Positions 34,978-46,330 of a stretch of 64,000 nucleotides of DNA are shown here, in pieces. Both the position numbers and the translations under genes were made by a program. Source of the DNA: Trametopsis cervina. Its lineage: Eukaryota > Basidiomycota > Agaricomycetes > Polyporales > Irpicaceae. The notes below the pieces were generated by a model, which was not told the DNA's origin, ran no database searches, and saw only the letters and a list, made by a program, of their open reading frames with translations. Numbering within the stretch: the first letter of the stretch is position 1; every line of letters begins with the position of its first letter. Where the stretch lies: the NCBI GenBank assembly GCA_022385755.1, contig MU278353.1:62001-126000 (forward strand), written 5' to 3'.

Positions 34978-35869
34978 GGTCATTCTTCGGTCCCTGGTTC
35001 CTTGTTCTTTCACGCATTGTTAGCGCATCTGGTAAAGACCACCCTAGAGATTTTTAGTTCGGATAATACTGTAGATCTAATACGTCACGAGTTTGAGGCA
35101 CCTGGAAGGGCGCTTTGGTCCTATTTGGCAACATCCTGTGATCCTAATAGGCGCAAATACCCCCGTAATGGAAATTCGTCCAGAGGTTTGTTGAACGAGC
35201 TTTCGTCTCCTCCGGTCATCCTCGTCGTATCCTTGACTCGCTACACAGCATTTGACAAAACGGCTGCGGCAGATCCAGCTTGAACAGTTAACCTTCTTTT
35301 CAACGCCCTCCGATCCGGTCTCTGCAGACGCCACCGGTATTATGAGTCAAGTTCGAGGGCTTGAGAACGCCGCGGTTCCGGTGCTTATTGCACTAGTGAC
35401 TCGGTGCAATTTCGCAGTGACAGCGCTACTCTAGCGCTACTGGCACGGCTTACGACTTTCTTACTGTATCCTACTGTTCAAATGTCCTTCCGCGGTCAAG
35501 GCTATGCCCTTTCGATGAAAATCATGACCTGGACGGAAGCCGCAGTGCAGAGCCGGCGCCAGGGCCCTCCGCTAAGGGGCGTTGCATCGGGGCCATAGCC
35601 AGTCGTCCGCGTCAATCCCCTGGCACGTTTTGACTGTGCTGTGCCTCGCCTATGCTTGTGTTGGCCGTCGAGGTGAGGAGTCACAGTCATCGCGCTACGG
35701 GCGTGGCCAATCACGCTTCTTGGCCCTATATCACGCTTCTTCGATGGTTCTCATAAAGGGGCTTGTTACGATGCTTTATTTCCGTAAACCCGCGCCACAC
35801 ACACTCCTCTTCCATTTATACTAGATGGTAGATGCATCGCCCACCATAGCAAGCACCTCAACAACCAAC
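34978..35869. other. Intergenic, no gene seen
   Basis: No conserved frame. A TTTATA element at about 35814 lies just before arrestin-like gene B and is its likely TATA box. Confidence 0.45.
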
Positions 35870-37444
35870 ATGAACCTACCCCCTTCCTACTCACCGTCGT
35901 TAGCGTCCCCTGAGTACAGCGTCGAGCCTCAGGACGATGAACGGCGACTGGAGCTGTCTACGCTGAAGCGTCGTAGTGTCCCCAGTGACACTTACACAAG
36001 AACGTCGCGAACTATTAAGGTCGTTCTCCACGACCAAGAATCAGGCGCGATGATGCCGACTTATGTTCGTGGGGCCGTCATCAAAGGAGAAATCGAGTTC
36101 TGCGAGACCGAGGTCCTCTCCGTGACTGCAAAGGTGAGCCTTAGTCTGTGTTGATTCTAGAGTCCTGGTGCTAACGCGTTTCTCATAGCTGGAGGGCCGA
36201 CAAACGCTGTCGGTGGGAGAGGCCAGCTACATGGAACACGTACTCTTCTCCGAAGAGCATCAACTGTGGTTCAAACGCGACACCACCTTGGGCGACTCGT
36301 CGCGACACTTGTTTCACATCCCCTTCCCTATCAACCATACAACTGACAAAGGGACTTTCCCAAACCCTCCGTCTTTCGACGTTCGATATACTGGCGCCCC
36401 TAGCTTGGACGCGCACATTATTTATTCGCTTACGTTCATCGTAACAAAACCCATAATTGGCTCCTGGAAGAAGCACAACAAGTAAGTCATTCAGAACAGC
36501 CTCTATCGCGTACTCGAAGCTAACGTTCTCCTGCAGTGTTTCTATACCTCTCAAGTATGCCCCGCGGTCCCGTCCTTACCTACCCATTGCACCATCCCTG
36601 TATCCTTTCCTCTCGACCGTCAAGACATGCCCGGAAGATTGGCGTCAAATATCGTCGAACGTCTCTTACAAGAAACGCGGTCCAAGCGCGATTGACTGTC
36701 ATGTAAGCCCTTTACAGCGCGTTACTCTCTGCTCTAGCTGACGATTACTCTGTTTAGTTATTCATTCCGAGCGTGCAAATATTCGCTCTTACGGATACAA
36801 TACCGTTCCACCTCCAGCTTAGAGGGCCTGCTGAGCTCATGAAACAGTACACGGAAACCCAGGACCACCTTCATGTTCCTACGCGTGTGACCACACGCGG
36901 CTCAGATACCTCCACATCTACGGCTGCCTCCACTTCGCTGCGCTCCGCAGTGCGAACAGCGGGTTCGTTATTGGGGACCCTGTCTGACTCGTTCACCGCC
37001 GTAACAAGCGCTAGCCAAAAGCCTCGTGTCCGGGTATACCTACTGCGGCAAACCTCACTACGGGTGCATGCCCACAGGGCATGGAAGAACGTGGTGATTG
37101 GCGAAGGGACTCTTCGGCCGATTGAAAAGCCGCCGTCGTGGTCGGCCGCGTTTGGGAGGCAAGAAGAGGAGTTGGTTCTTGACTGGGAGGGTGAGGTGCG
37201 AGTGAACGATGACGTGAAAGTCGCCTCGTTCATTGCCGGGGACCTGCATGTGAAGGTATGTTCTATCTAGTGCAAAGATAATCACGAGATGCTGATGAAG
37301 CGCTTGTTGTAGGACTTCATCGCTGTAAAGCTCAGCCCTAAAAACCCGGGTAGCTCGTCGCTGGCGGAGCACGAGAACACCCACCCAATACGCATAGTGA
37401 CCGACACCTATATGGACGGGTTCGGTCACCCGGCGGACGAATGA
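35870..37444 (+). CDS. Arrestin-like protein B
   Basis: A paralogue of the gene at 26683-28224, with five exons and introns in matching positions. Blocks: PPSYSPSLASPEYSVEPQDD, TIKVVLHDQESGAMMPTYV, AVIKGEIEFCETEVLSVTAK, LEGRQTLSVGEASYMEHVL, LFHIPFPINHTTDKGTFPNP, IIYSLTFIVTKPIIGSWKKH, VSIPLKYAPRSRPYLPIAPS, LFIPSVQIFALTDTIPFHLQ, RVRVYLLRQTSLRVHAHRAW, DFIAVKLSPKNP and HPIRIVTDTYMDGFGHP, then TGA at 37442-37444. The start at 35870 (MNLPPSYSP) is preferred to the in-frame ATG at 35825, which lies only a few bases from the TATA-like element and has no counterpart in the paralogue. Both proteins share an Ig-like double sandwich expected of alpha-arrestins. No PPxY box is visible. Role in cargo adaptation is inferred from family only. 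Confidence 0.75.
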
Positions 37445-37988
37445 ATGGACATAGCGTCGCTGCCAAAGTTATTATATTCTCAAGTATAGTTCGAGCATTC
37501 CATTAAGCTTATTAGTTATCTCTCATGACTCCACCACGCCCCTTTACGTTTATACCTACCATCGCAATCATCGCATAGCATCAGAGACTGGAACACATCA
37601 CATAGATTCGGTACACAAAAGTCGACATAGTATTCTCATAGTAGTTCTATTTTAGGTTCTGCTACGGCGGCTGGGCCCTTAGCCGGCATTGGATCATTTA
37701 CATGTACACAGCATCCTCCCCATCGCATCATCCTGATCATCGTTCTGATCAACAATATGTACATATGTTTGAAAGAAGAATACTCTTCTAGCTCGAGTTG
37801 GGAGCCCTCAGACAAGTGACGTACGTGATTGTACGGGCATGAATTTCCATCAATACAAATACATACAACAGCGAAGATGTTTTGGGTACAGGGTACAGCT
37901 ATCTGCAACAAGACAAAGCAACATTCGGATTCCTAGTTCAATACCTTCCTTCGTACCAGCGTTCGTAAATCCCGGTGCAGTGGAGAGT
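37445..37988. other. Convergent 3' flanks
   Basis: AT-rich spacer between the ends of arrestin-like B (+) and aquaglyceroporin 1 (-). No gene is seen. Confidence 0.5.
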
Positions 37989-39465
37989 CTAAACAAACTC
38001 AACCCCAGAGATACCTGGTTTTGTGCGCTCGGCAGCCATCGCGTGAGCATGAGCAGCCCTTGCTCTCTTGTCGCTGTATGATGTGTGTCAGCTATGGATG
38101 ATAGATCAATCCACGATGGGCACGTACGCTCTGTTGACGATGGACTCGCATCCCAAGAACAAGAACACATCATAGAAGGCTATACCCGCAAGCGCACCAC
38201 AGATAGGCGCAATGATGGGGCACCAGATCCAATATTGGCTGGGGAACATGTCGTCTTGTCAGTTTGAATGCCTAGTAAGCGGAACCGATGGACTTACTTT
38301 CGGTACGAGAAGGGATGATGGCCGTACCCTACCATAGCAGTCATAACGCGGGGACCGAAGTCACGAGCGGGATTGATTGCGTATCCCGTCTGCATACCCA
38401 AGCTGGTGCCAACAGCGCAGATCACGAAGAAGAGGCCCAGAGGTACGAGGCCCGCGGGCGGAGGGCCGTTGTTCTGGTCGGTGATGGCGCAGACGAAGAT
38501 GAGTAGTACAGCGGTCCCGAGGAACTCGTCGAAGAAGCATCGGATGTTGGTCATGTAACCCAGCTATGAATCATAATCCTGGTCAGAGGGTTCGTATCCA
38601 ACAGAAAACGCACTTACAGCATAGGTAGCGAACATGCCTGCCGTCCCTGCCGCGCCGTCGAACTGTCCAGGTATAGTTCGGATCCCTCCGCCTCCTTCGG
38701 CGACGTTGATAGCCCCTAGATAATTGCCATAAACGATACAGGCTCCGACGAACGCACCGAGGACTTGTGCAGTAACAAAGACGGGTACTTTGCGCCATGG
38801 GAAGTCGCGGAACGTAGCAAAGGCAATCGTAACGGCGGGGTTGATGTGGCCTCCTGAGATACCGCCGGCTATCCAGACTCCAACGGCAACAGCTGATTTT
38901 TTCGTTAGACTTGCGTTTTCCTCAGACGTCAGACTGTACTTACCCGCACCCCAGCCTATAACGATAGAGATCCACTCTCCCCTGTTACCACCGGGACTGA
39001 CAGCAATGTTTCCGCTCAAGGTCACCTGGCAATTAACCCCACAGCCGAAGATGATCAGTACCATGGTACCAATGAACTCAGCCATTGCCTCGCGAAAAAG
39101 CTCTCTGTGCGTCGTATCAGCAAGATAGGCGTCGAAATCTGTCGTCTCAAAACGCACCTGGGTCTCGACCATCGGTTGGGGTATTTGGTGATGATCTCGC
39201 CGGGTGGAATTGCGGGCTCTTGAAAATAGGAGCTACGTTTATGGTCAGGGGAGAAATCGTAGCAGGAGGCCAAAACCACGTACCGAAGCCGCCCCCACCT
39301 CCCGGTGTACGTCGTGCGCGGTCCATACTCCCCGTAGGTATTGCCAGAAGAACCAGCGTCCTTCTCAATCTGCGAGATATCCTCGCGGTGCCTTATATCT
39401 GGCTTGTCATCAACGCTGCTGTCCTTGGTGGGATAACTGGCATAGTCGCGCGTTTGTGAAGACAT
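37989..39465 (-). CDS. Aquaglyceroporin 1 (MIP family)
   Basis: A plasma membrane channel for glycerol, water and small solutes. After a hydrophilic N-terminus ([15 protein letters not shown], then [12 protein letters not shown]) come six TM helices. The first half-helix motif is [13 protein letters not shown] and the second is [13 protein letters not shown]; both NPA boxes are intact, and the Asp after the second NPA-R is the aquaglyceroporin signature. Other blocks are [57 protein letters not shown] and [20 protein letters not shown]. The C-terminus ([17 protein letters not shown]) is a short cytosolic tail ending at TAG 37989-37991. Eight or so exons. A TATATAAAG box lies about 51 bp upstream. 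One of three related copies in 10 kb. Confidence 0.92.
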
Positions 39466-39515
39466 GCTGGGATAGAAAGTGGATGGTGCCTTGCGAAGTC
39501 CTGGAAAATCGGAGT

Positions 39516-39524
39516 CTTTATATA
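39516..39524 (-). promoter_or_regulatory. TATA box of aquaglyceroporin 1
   Basis: TATATAAAG on the minus strand, 51 bp before the start codon at 39465. Confidence 0.6.
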
Positions 39525-39777
39525 GACAAGGACACAGGACCGCCTGGTGACCTCGGAGAGCAAGGGCAGGGACGGTCGATCGAATGTCACTTCCATTAGC
39601 AATTACTGCCGTCTAGACCCCACCATTATGTGCGGGGAGAGGATGCCAGGACCAACATATAGGCCCCATGACTGTCCGGCGTGCTTGAGAGCTCCTCGCC
39701 AAAAGTTTGGTCATGAATGAAGGGACGCGTTTGGATGTGCCTCCCTTTTAGACATGCGGAAGCGAATCGTAGCTGAT

Positions 39778-40600
39778 TTAGGACTGGTCTTGTCTCTGGC
39801 GATTGAATTGGACGAGGGCGGCCAAGTTTAGTACTGCACGGGATAGCTGTGCATTTGTAGTTCCGTACGCGTAGAAGGCAAAAAAGACACCGACAAGAAG
39901 AGCATTCTCCGCGAGTGTTTCACGAACGCGCTCACGATACCTATGAACGAATAGTAAGCCCTGTAGCGTTCGAGTGAAAGCGCGTCCAAATCCGAGGTAT
40001 AGAGGATGTTCTTCAGGTCCATACATTCAGGCAATTCGAGTAAGGAGGCGCACTTCAGGTGCACTGATTCACCTTCTCCTATTTTCAGCAGGTCGGGGTG
40101 GGTTGCATGGCCGATGCTTGCTCGTCCAGTCGAGGCTGCACTGGGCAGCTACGATCGTTCGGTGGAGGGTAGGAATTAGATCGGTTCCGTAGTGTGAGAT
40201 GCTGGCCTCTCCGGAAGTTGCTTGGACTATGTCACGAGTGTAGCGGCCAAAAGATAGGTGGGCCTCGTGAACAAGGACACCTTCCATATATGGAAGATAT
40301 CTAAACGCTTATGGAAGTGCAATCGAAGCACCATTCAGTTGGATCGTTATCTCATCCAGCGAATAGGCGCGAGTCGCATTACCCCTGTATAGGTTTTGAC
40401 TGCGACGTCCTTGAAGGCAAGATGAGCGTTGCGCATATTTACGCCTAGAGCAATGCTATGTAGAGTAACGCAATGCTCAAAAGCCGATAAAACTGCGATA
40501 CACCCAAAGCACTCACCAGAGTAAAACGAATGCGCAAAACGTCATCGATCAAGTCGTTGGGCACAGGCGGGATTCGGCCAGAAAGTCTGGTGTGAGGTCA
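39778..40600 (-). pseudogene. F-box-like gene fragments, probably decayed
   Basis: The minus strand near 40570-40520 reads RIPPVPNDLIDDVLRIRFTL, which has the Pro-Asn-(Asp/Glu)-Leu-Ile pattern of an F-box helix, followed by a good donor GTGAGTGC. Further down are MRNAHLAFKDVAVKTYTG and LPECMDLKNILYTSDLDALS, which read like the solvent part of an agaric F-box protein, but they lie in different frames with stops and no splice path that I can close. I treat this as a relic. It could instead be the 3' part of a multi-exon gene continuing from the next entry. Confidence 0.3.
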
Positions 40601-40729
40601 GGCTCAATGGACCTACGGAAATTGGAAGGCTCGGTTGGAATTGATCTAAACTGCATCCGATTCGATGTGTCCCAACCAACAAAGCACAGTCGCCTAAATT
40701 AGCTCAGGAGCGATCAACCTTAGGTTTTG

Positions 40730-41340
40730 TCGCCGAGATGGAGCAAAAGACCACCAGACCGCAGGCGCAGCAGGATGCGTTGAAATTGCGCTCGCAGACT
40801 ATCCAGCGTCATGCATAGCTACTTCGCCTTCTGACTAGATGATAGGGGCAGGCTCCAATCTTCCGTCTTGAACTCGATGGGGTCGGCTTTCCGACGGGGC
40901 CCATAGGCGGGTATGACCCATTCTTCGTACTGGTGATGACCTATATTGCGACCCTAGGAAGTAAGGAGAGATGTGTATGTCGGCAGCCGGTCGTCATTTC
41001 CATGTACGTGCGGGTCGCGTAGACTGGATATGCCTTTGCCAATGCGAGTTAGGATGACTGGTGCGCAGAGTCGTCTCTGGATTGAATTCGCCTTGTTGTT
41101 TGATACCCGTTCGACGCACAGGTGCAGCTCACTTGCACTTCCATCATGGCTCGTGAAGGTACACGCATCGGCTGTACCGGTACGAGGATCGCAGGATCCT
41201 AAATTTACTTCAGCTTCCTGCGCTTCGGAGGATACGATATACCGTTAGACATACCAAAATATGGATCCGTTTTCGAGGCTCCGGGATACGCAGCTCCTCA
41301 AGATCATGTGTGAATGGCCTCCTAAGTGAACGACTGTCTG
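40730..41340 (-). other. Unrecognised coding-like exons with an in-frame stop
   Basis: From about 41330 the minus strand reads SRSLRRPFTHDLEELRIPEP then RKRIHIL, a donor GTATGTC, an acceptor GCAG, then EAEVNLGSCDPRTGTADACT and RRLCAPVILTRIGKGISSLR. A clean GT..AG intron follows (acceptor CTTACTTCCTAG), then GHHQYEEWVIPAYGPRRKAD, PIEFKTEDWSLPLSSSQKAK and a TAG at 40819-40821. The same frame continues after the TAG as LCMTLDSLRAQFQRILLRLR then SGGLLLHLGDKT. The composition and splice signals look like a real gene, but I recognise no family and the upstream exons (towards an ATG near 41860) could not be joined. It may be a gene recently broken by the TAG. Confidence 0.4.
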
Positions 41341-42144
41341 CATGGAGAGAGATGCATTCTTGCGATTTTGTTCGGGGCCACGGTCGTCGATGTCAGTCGA
41401 AATGAGTCACGGTTAAGAGGATAAAATCAAAAGTGTTTTCCGCTATGACTGATCATAACAACTGGTGCTTGCTTGTGTACGCATCATGCCCGCACCAATA
41501 ATAGCGTGAAACCCCGATGGTGATCTGCTCAGTGCATTAAGAGGCATTGTGAGCACAAGACCACACCATCGCGTCTCGCTGCCCAGCAGAAATCACAGGT
41601 CTAGAGATAGGCAATGTTATGTGAGGAGTGCGAAAGGAACACGGCGAAGCAGGAACACAGACGCACTGCGATACGCCTGACAGAGAAACCCTAACCTTGG
41701 TCGGATGATCTCATAAAGTTTATCTCAAGCACGATGATACTCTACTGCAATTGAATATAGCTGGACCTGAAGGACGAGAGAGAGGGTAACATGACTTACA
41801 AATGTCAATCATAAGACCCACTTCGTCACGCGTCTGCATTTCTTGCTGTTCCTGCGGCATTCCGTCTCACTTATCTCAATGTTCAAACTACCGTACAAGG
41901 CGACATGTCTCTGCTTGCGTCTTGTGGCGTAGTGTAGTCCTACAGCCATCCTCATAACTATTTGTTAACATCTGAACAAAGAAAGAAAAAGACGGATATA
42001 GGATATACAAATACATTTATGTAGAGCGAGCTAAAACATGAAAAGGTATAAGAAAAATCATCAAAGATTAACGTAGCGTACGGACGTGAAAACAAAGCTT
42101 TGTCGTGCACCTTCCATCCAACTGGCCTCAAGTCGTCATCTTGT

Positions 42145-43160
42145 TCAATGGCCCTCCGCATCAAACACAGTACGCCCATCCTTCAAGTCCATATGATCTC
42201 CGGCCGCGGTTGGCACGTACGCGGATTCGGGTAATCCCGACTCGTCAATGCCTTCAGCAGCTTCGATCACCTCGTACAATCGTGACGCGACTTCAGGTGG
42301 AGGGACACGTCCACCAAGGATATCCCGGGCAGGTACAACCGACCCATAGAAATCACGGTTGGCATCCTTGCGCTCTATCAAGACGGTGCCTTCGAGTGAT
42401 AGCCCGGCGAAGAGACCTATATGCATGTAACGGTAAGTACACGCCACGCTGAAGCCAGTGAGATAGTAACACACCCTTGGACTTTGAGTACGAAAACATT
42501 GGAGCCGGATGCGCCAGAGACGCTTGTATACTGCCACCAGTACCAATAGGACCAGCCGCAGCACTGACATTCCCACCCACGGTAACGTTTCCTCCCATAG
42601 AGAAGGCTCGTACCGCATCCTCACTGTTCAGGACTATGACAAACTCCGTCAAGTCGGCTCCAATTTGCAGACCCCATCCTACACCTCCGGTTGCAATACA
42701 TGACGGCGCAGACCATGACCCATCTGGTAGTCGCGCGATGACAAGTCCGGAGCCTGCTTTGCCAGAGAAGACGAAGCCGGCTTTCAGCACGGAGAAGACG
42801 GCAAGACCTGCACGACATATAACGGTGAGACGTTTCCCAGTACCAGAGTGGATAAACGCACCTCTTGCTCGTTGTAGCACGGCTTTAGGGATCGCGTTCA
42901 GCGCAGATTCAGGATGATCGGGATCCGCTGCAATGGTTTGCAGGATCGTCAGTTTGGTTGCTTCTGCAGATGGAAAGTAACCATGTACCAAGGAAGCTGG
43001 CTAGGATCTTTGCTGCCTTCTCAGCTTCTCCTGGCAGTGTGAACCCTTGGGTGAAGTTGTGTGACTCGTTGGCAATCTTGCTAGATCCTTCTTTCAAGAA
43101 CGCTGAGGCTTGAACGCCCGCTTTCTGAGCACCCTTGCGAAACTTATCAAGCATAGACAT
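42145..43160 (-). CDS. SYLF/Ysc84-domain lipid-binding protein
   Basis: Four exons give MSMLDKFRKGAQKAGVQASA, then EAEKAAKILASFLEAT and the SYLF core: DPDHPESALNAIPKAVLQRA, LAVFSVLKAGFVFSGKAGSG, LVIARLPDGSWSAPSCIATG, GVGWGLQIGADLTEFVIVLN, FSMGGNVTVGGNVSAAAGPI, APMFSYSKSKGLFAGLSLEG and RKDANRDFYG. SYLF (Ysc84/SH3YL1) domains bind phosphoinositides and, in yeast, work with actin patch proteins in endocytosis. No SH3 domain follows; the protein ends VFDAEGH with TGA at 42145-42147, so this is the SYLF-only form common in basidiomycetes. It lies between aquaglyceroporin genes 1 and 2. Confidence 0.88.
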
Positions 43161-44281
43161 GTTATATTGAGCCTTCCGACCTGGTGTTTGTATCAGATAG
43201 TAAGAAAGATTAGGAAAGAGTACGGTGGATGATAGCTGCGCGCAAGACGTCAATTGTCAGTGATGACCAAATCGGTCTGGTCCAGGCGCTTCGTGGCGTT
43301 TCTACCAAAATAGGCAATCGCATGGGGTTAGGGGGCAAGCGCTAAGTCGGCCCAGTAGGCCGAGACGCCGACAGCTCATGATGACCTTGACCGTCAAGTA
43401 CAATTGTTCATAACTTTCCCCCAAGACTCCGGAAAATTGTGAGCGATACAAAGTCGAAGTACTACCACATATTGCAGTCGATGCTTTATGATAGAAGTAA
43501 GTTGCTTTATTCATTCGCGCCAAGGGTAGGCCCATTAGGCGGCGCGGAGCATGGTCACGTTCACAGGTATGAGATCTCACCATCGGAGGTGTTTGGTGTC
43601 ACTCTTACATCGTATCTTTGTGCAGCGCCTGTACGACCTTGTGAAAAATTCGCCTCATGGCCGAACTTCCTACTGCATGATTTCGCTGCCCCGGTGACAC
43701 CCCATGGGAGCGAAAGTTGGCGCGATAACCGGTGATTACCTTAGCTCAGCCAGTCGCCATTTTCTTGTCTGAACTTGTCCAGCAGATTTAGACATACCGT
43801 AGTCTGTTGACCAGACCACCGAGCGGCATTCGGGTCCGTTTCAGTCGAACACTTTAAGTGGATATGCAGGGCAATCACATTACTTGGGATGAGAGTAACT
43901 TCTGGAAAAACTGATTTTGCTGTGCCGACTGGATTCATTCGAAGACTATGGCCAGCCTCAATCGCGGCCGGCCCTCCGCATGTGAGTGGCTGCTTCTTCC
44001 TGAGGAGACGCATCATCCCTTATGCTTTCCCAGATGCTCCCATCATAGGTCATGGGGCTGGCTGCCCATAGTCTTTCAGGAAAGGCTCTGGTGCCTATGC
44101 CGCAGTTATGTAAGTCACCGTTGACAAAAGTTCTGCATCCCGTCCCATTCCGTCCATTACTGACCCATCGTTTTTCACACGCCGGGCCTCCAAAGGCTGT
44201 GAACCCACTTGCCTATTAAAAGCGAGACCGCCCCTCGAAAGCATCAGGACTACGCTCCAACTACCTTGATCCTGCTCCACA
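43161..44281. promoter_or_regulatory. Divergent promoter region of SYLF and aquaglyceroporin 2
   Basis: 1.1 kb with no supportable gene. A TATTAAAAG element at about 44214-44222 lies about 65 bp before the aquaglyceroporin 2 start and is its likely TATA box. Confidence 0.5.
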
Positions 44282-45697
44282 ATGTCGAGAGGGGACTCCC
44301 AAGATTATTCAACGCCTCCTACTCCTCGCAGCAAAGAATACGGAGAACATATTGAACACACTAACAAAACCGCCTCCATATCGTCTAGCGAGGATGAGGA
44401 ACTCGTTCACTACACCAGGTATCCAAACCGATGGTCCGTCATCCGGTACGTTCTGCATACCCGTCTGTACCGATCCGAGTTATCACTCACACATTAGATC
44501 TACAGGGAGTATTTACGTGAACCTGCCGCTGAATTCTTTGGTGTCATGATCATCGTTATCTTCGGCAATGGTGTAGATTGTCAAGTGGTTCTCTCAGGTG
44601 CGAGCACAGCTGTTGCTTCTAGCGCAAAGGGTGTAAGTGTTCCCAGATCGAGCATTTATTTGTCCAGCTAACAAATGTTAATCTCAGGATTATCTATCAA
44701 TTAATATCGCGTGGGCCGCTGGTGCGTATATCTGATAACTCGATAGTATGAGTGCCACCTCTGAGACTTGGTATTAGGTACTGCGCTCGGTGTTTGGGTC
44801 GCTAGCGGTATATCCGGTGGACATGTCAATCCGTCTGTTACGATCGCCCTCGCTACATGGCGTGATTTCCCATGGCGCAAGGTACCGATTTACATTGCTG
44901 CGCAGATGTTGGGAGGAATCTGTGGCGCCGGAATCATCTACGCGAACTACATACATGCCATCGACATCGTTGAGGGAGGCAGACATGTCCGTACACTGAC
45001 CACTGCTGGACTATTTGCCACATATGCTGCAAGTCTCCCTTAGATATGCCCTTGGTTTACCTCCCTAACCGACTATTCTGCTTACAGGCCGATTATATGA
45101 CCAATGTCTCTGCATTCTTTGACGAGTTCATAGGCACATGTGTCATGGTCATATGCGTTATGGCGTTTACCGACCGCGCCAATGGTCCACCGCCCGCTGG
45201 ACTTGTCCCTCTTGCACTCTTCATCCTCATCCTCGGTATCGGTTCTGCTCTTGGCTTCCAGACGGGTTACGCTATCAATCCCGCGCGTGACCTGGGTCCT
45301 CGCCTCTTAACTGCCATGGTCGGCTACGGAAAGCAGGTGTTCACCTTTAGAAAGTACGTCATAATCAATACACAGTTTATTGTGCGAATGCTGAGCCATT
45401 TGATAGCCAATACTGGCTATGGTGTCCTGTTCTCGCACCCATCCTTGGCGCTCTCAGTGAGTCTCGTGCCAGAACCTCCCACTTTCAATAACTTACGGAG
45501 CTATGCACATAGCTGGAGTGTTCTTTTACGATTTGCTCTTCTTCACCGGGTCCGAGTCGCTTCTGAACCGCCCGTGAGTTACTCGCGTATGCTACCCATT
45601 CTGAAGACTGATTAGTATTGTTCTTAGGAGCGCTGCTGCTCGTCGTGCCCATGTACGCGCAAGAGGGGAAGAAGGTCGCCCTATTAACAAGGTCTAG
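44282..45697 (+). CDS. Aquaglyceroporin 2 (MIP family), NPS variant
   Basis: Exons join to [177 protein letters not shown] and a charged tail ending GRPINKV with TAG at 45695-45697. The first half-helix box is NPS, not NPA (44828-44836); the second is the normal NPARD of glycerol-permeable members. The fold and length match its neighbours. All introns are 45-60 nt. More similar to aquaglyceroporin 3 than to 1 (shared [12 protein letters not shown] and GGICGAGI). Confidence 0.9.
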
Positions 45698-46330
45698 AAT
45701 CCACGACAAACCCATCATGTAGCACTTACACGCCTCCTTCACGATCGCAAGAGTTTATATGTATCCATATTAAGATGACCAAGGATGAAGGTAACGATGT
45801 AGGAGACGAGCAAGCCTTACAGTGACGATGCAGGAGACGAGCAAGTCTTACAGTACTCGTAGATGTCGATGTGGGTGTGCTACGTTGACATACCCGTATT
45901 CTACTATTCAGCCGATAATGAAAATCAATTTGTGTATTAGCAGGCTGAATCGAATGTACATGTGAAGTGCGATAAGGTCAACTGCGGAGAAGGGGCAATA
46001 CTTTCGCTGAGTCATGTTCTATGGTCTGAAGATAAGCAGGCGACCTTGGGAATGGGTATCCGAAAACGATGTTAATCAATGCAACATATCGTACTACAAG
46101 AATCCAGACTATTGTACGAAACCGGACCGAAAGAGTTCATCATCGAAGCGCAAATCGCACGAACCAATTTGCGGACTTCTCACAAGGCACCAAGATCTCA
46201 CATCCGAAGTGAAAGGTAAAAGGGGAGTTAAAACAACATGGTGGTACTGCCACCGAGATCGAATCCGGAACGTAGGTATATCCATCCATCGCAGTGTTAA
46301 ACTGCCGATTGCGCGTCCAATGACCGCTTT
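45698..46330. other. Convergent 3' flanks with a tandem duplication
   Basis: Spacer between the ends of aquaglyceroporins 2 (+) and 3 (-). Apart from the 31-bp tandem repeat annotated separately, nothing is seen. Confidence 0.5.
45794..45855 (+). repeat. 31-bp direct tandem repeat, two copies
   Basis: Units 45794-45824 and 45825-45855 both follow ACGATG-(T/C)-AGGAGACGAGCAAG-(C/T)-CTTACAGT with three differences. They are immediately adjacent, in the 3' flank of aquaglyceroporin 2. A recent replication-slippage duplication is the simplest reading. Confidence 0.85.
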
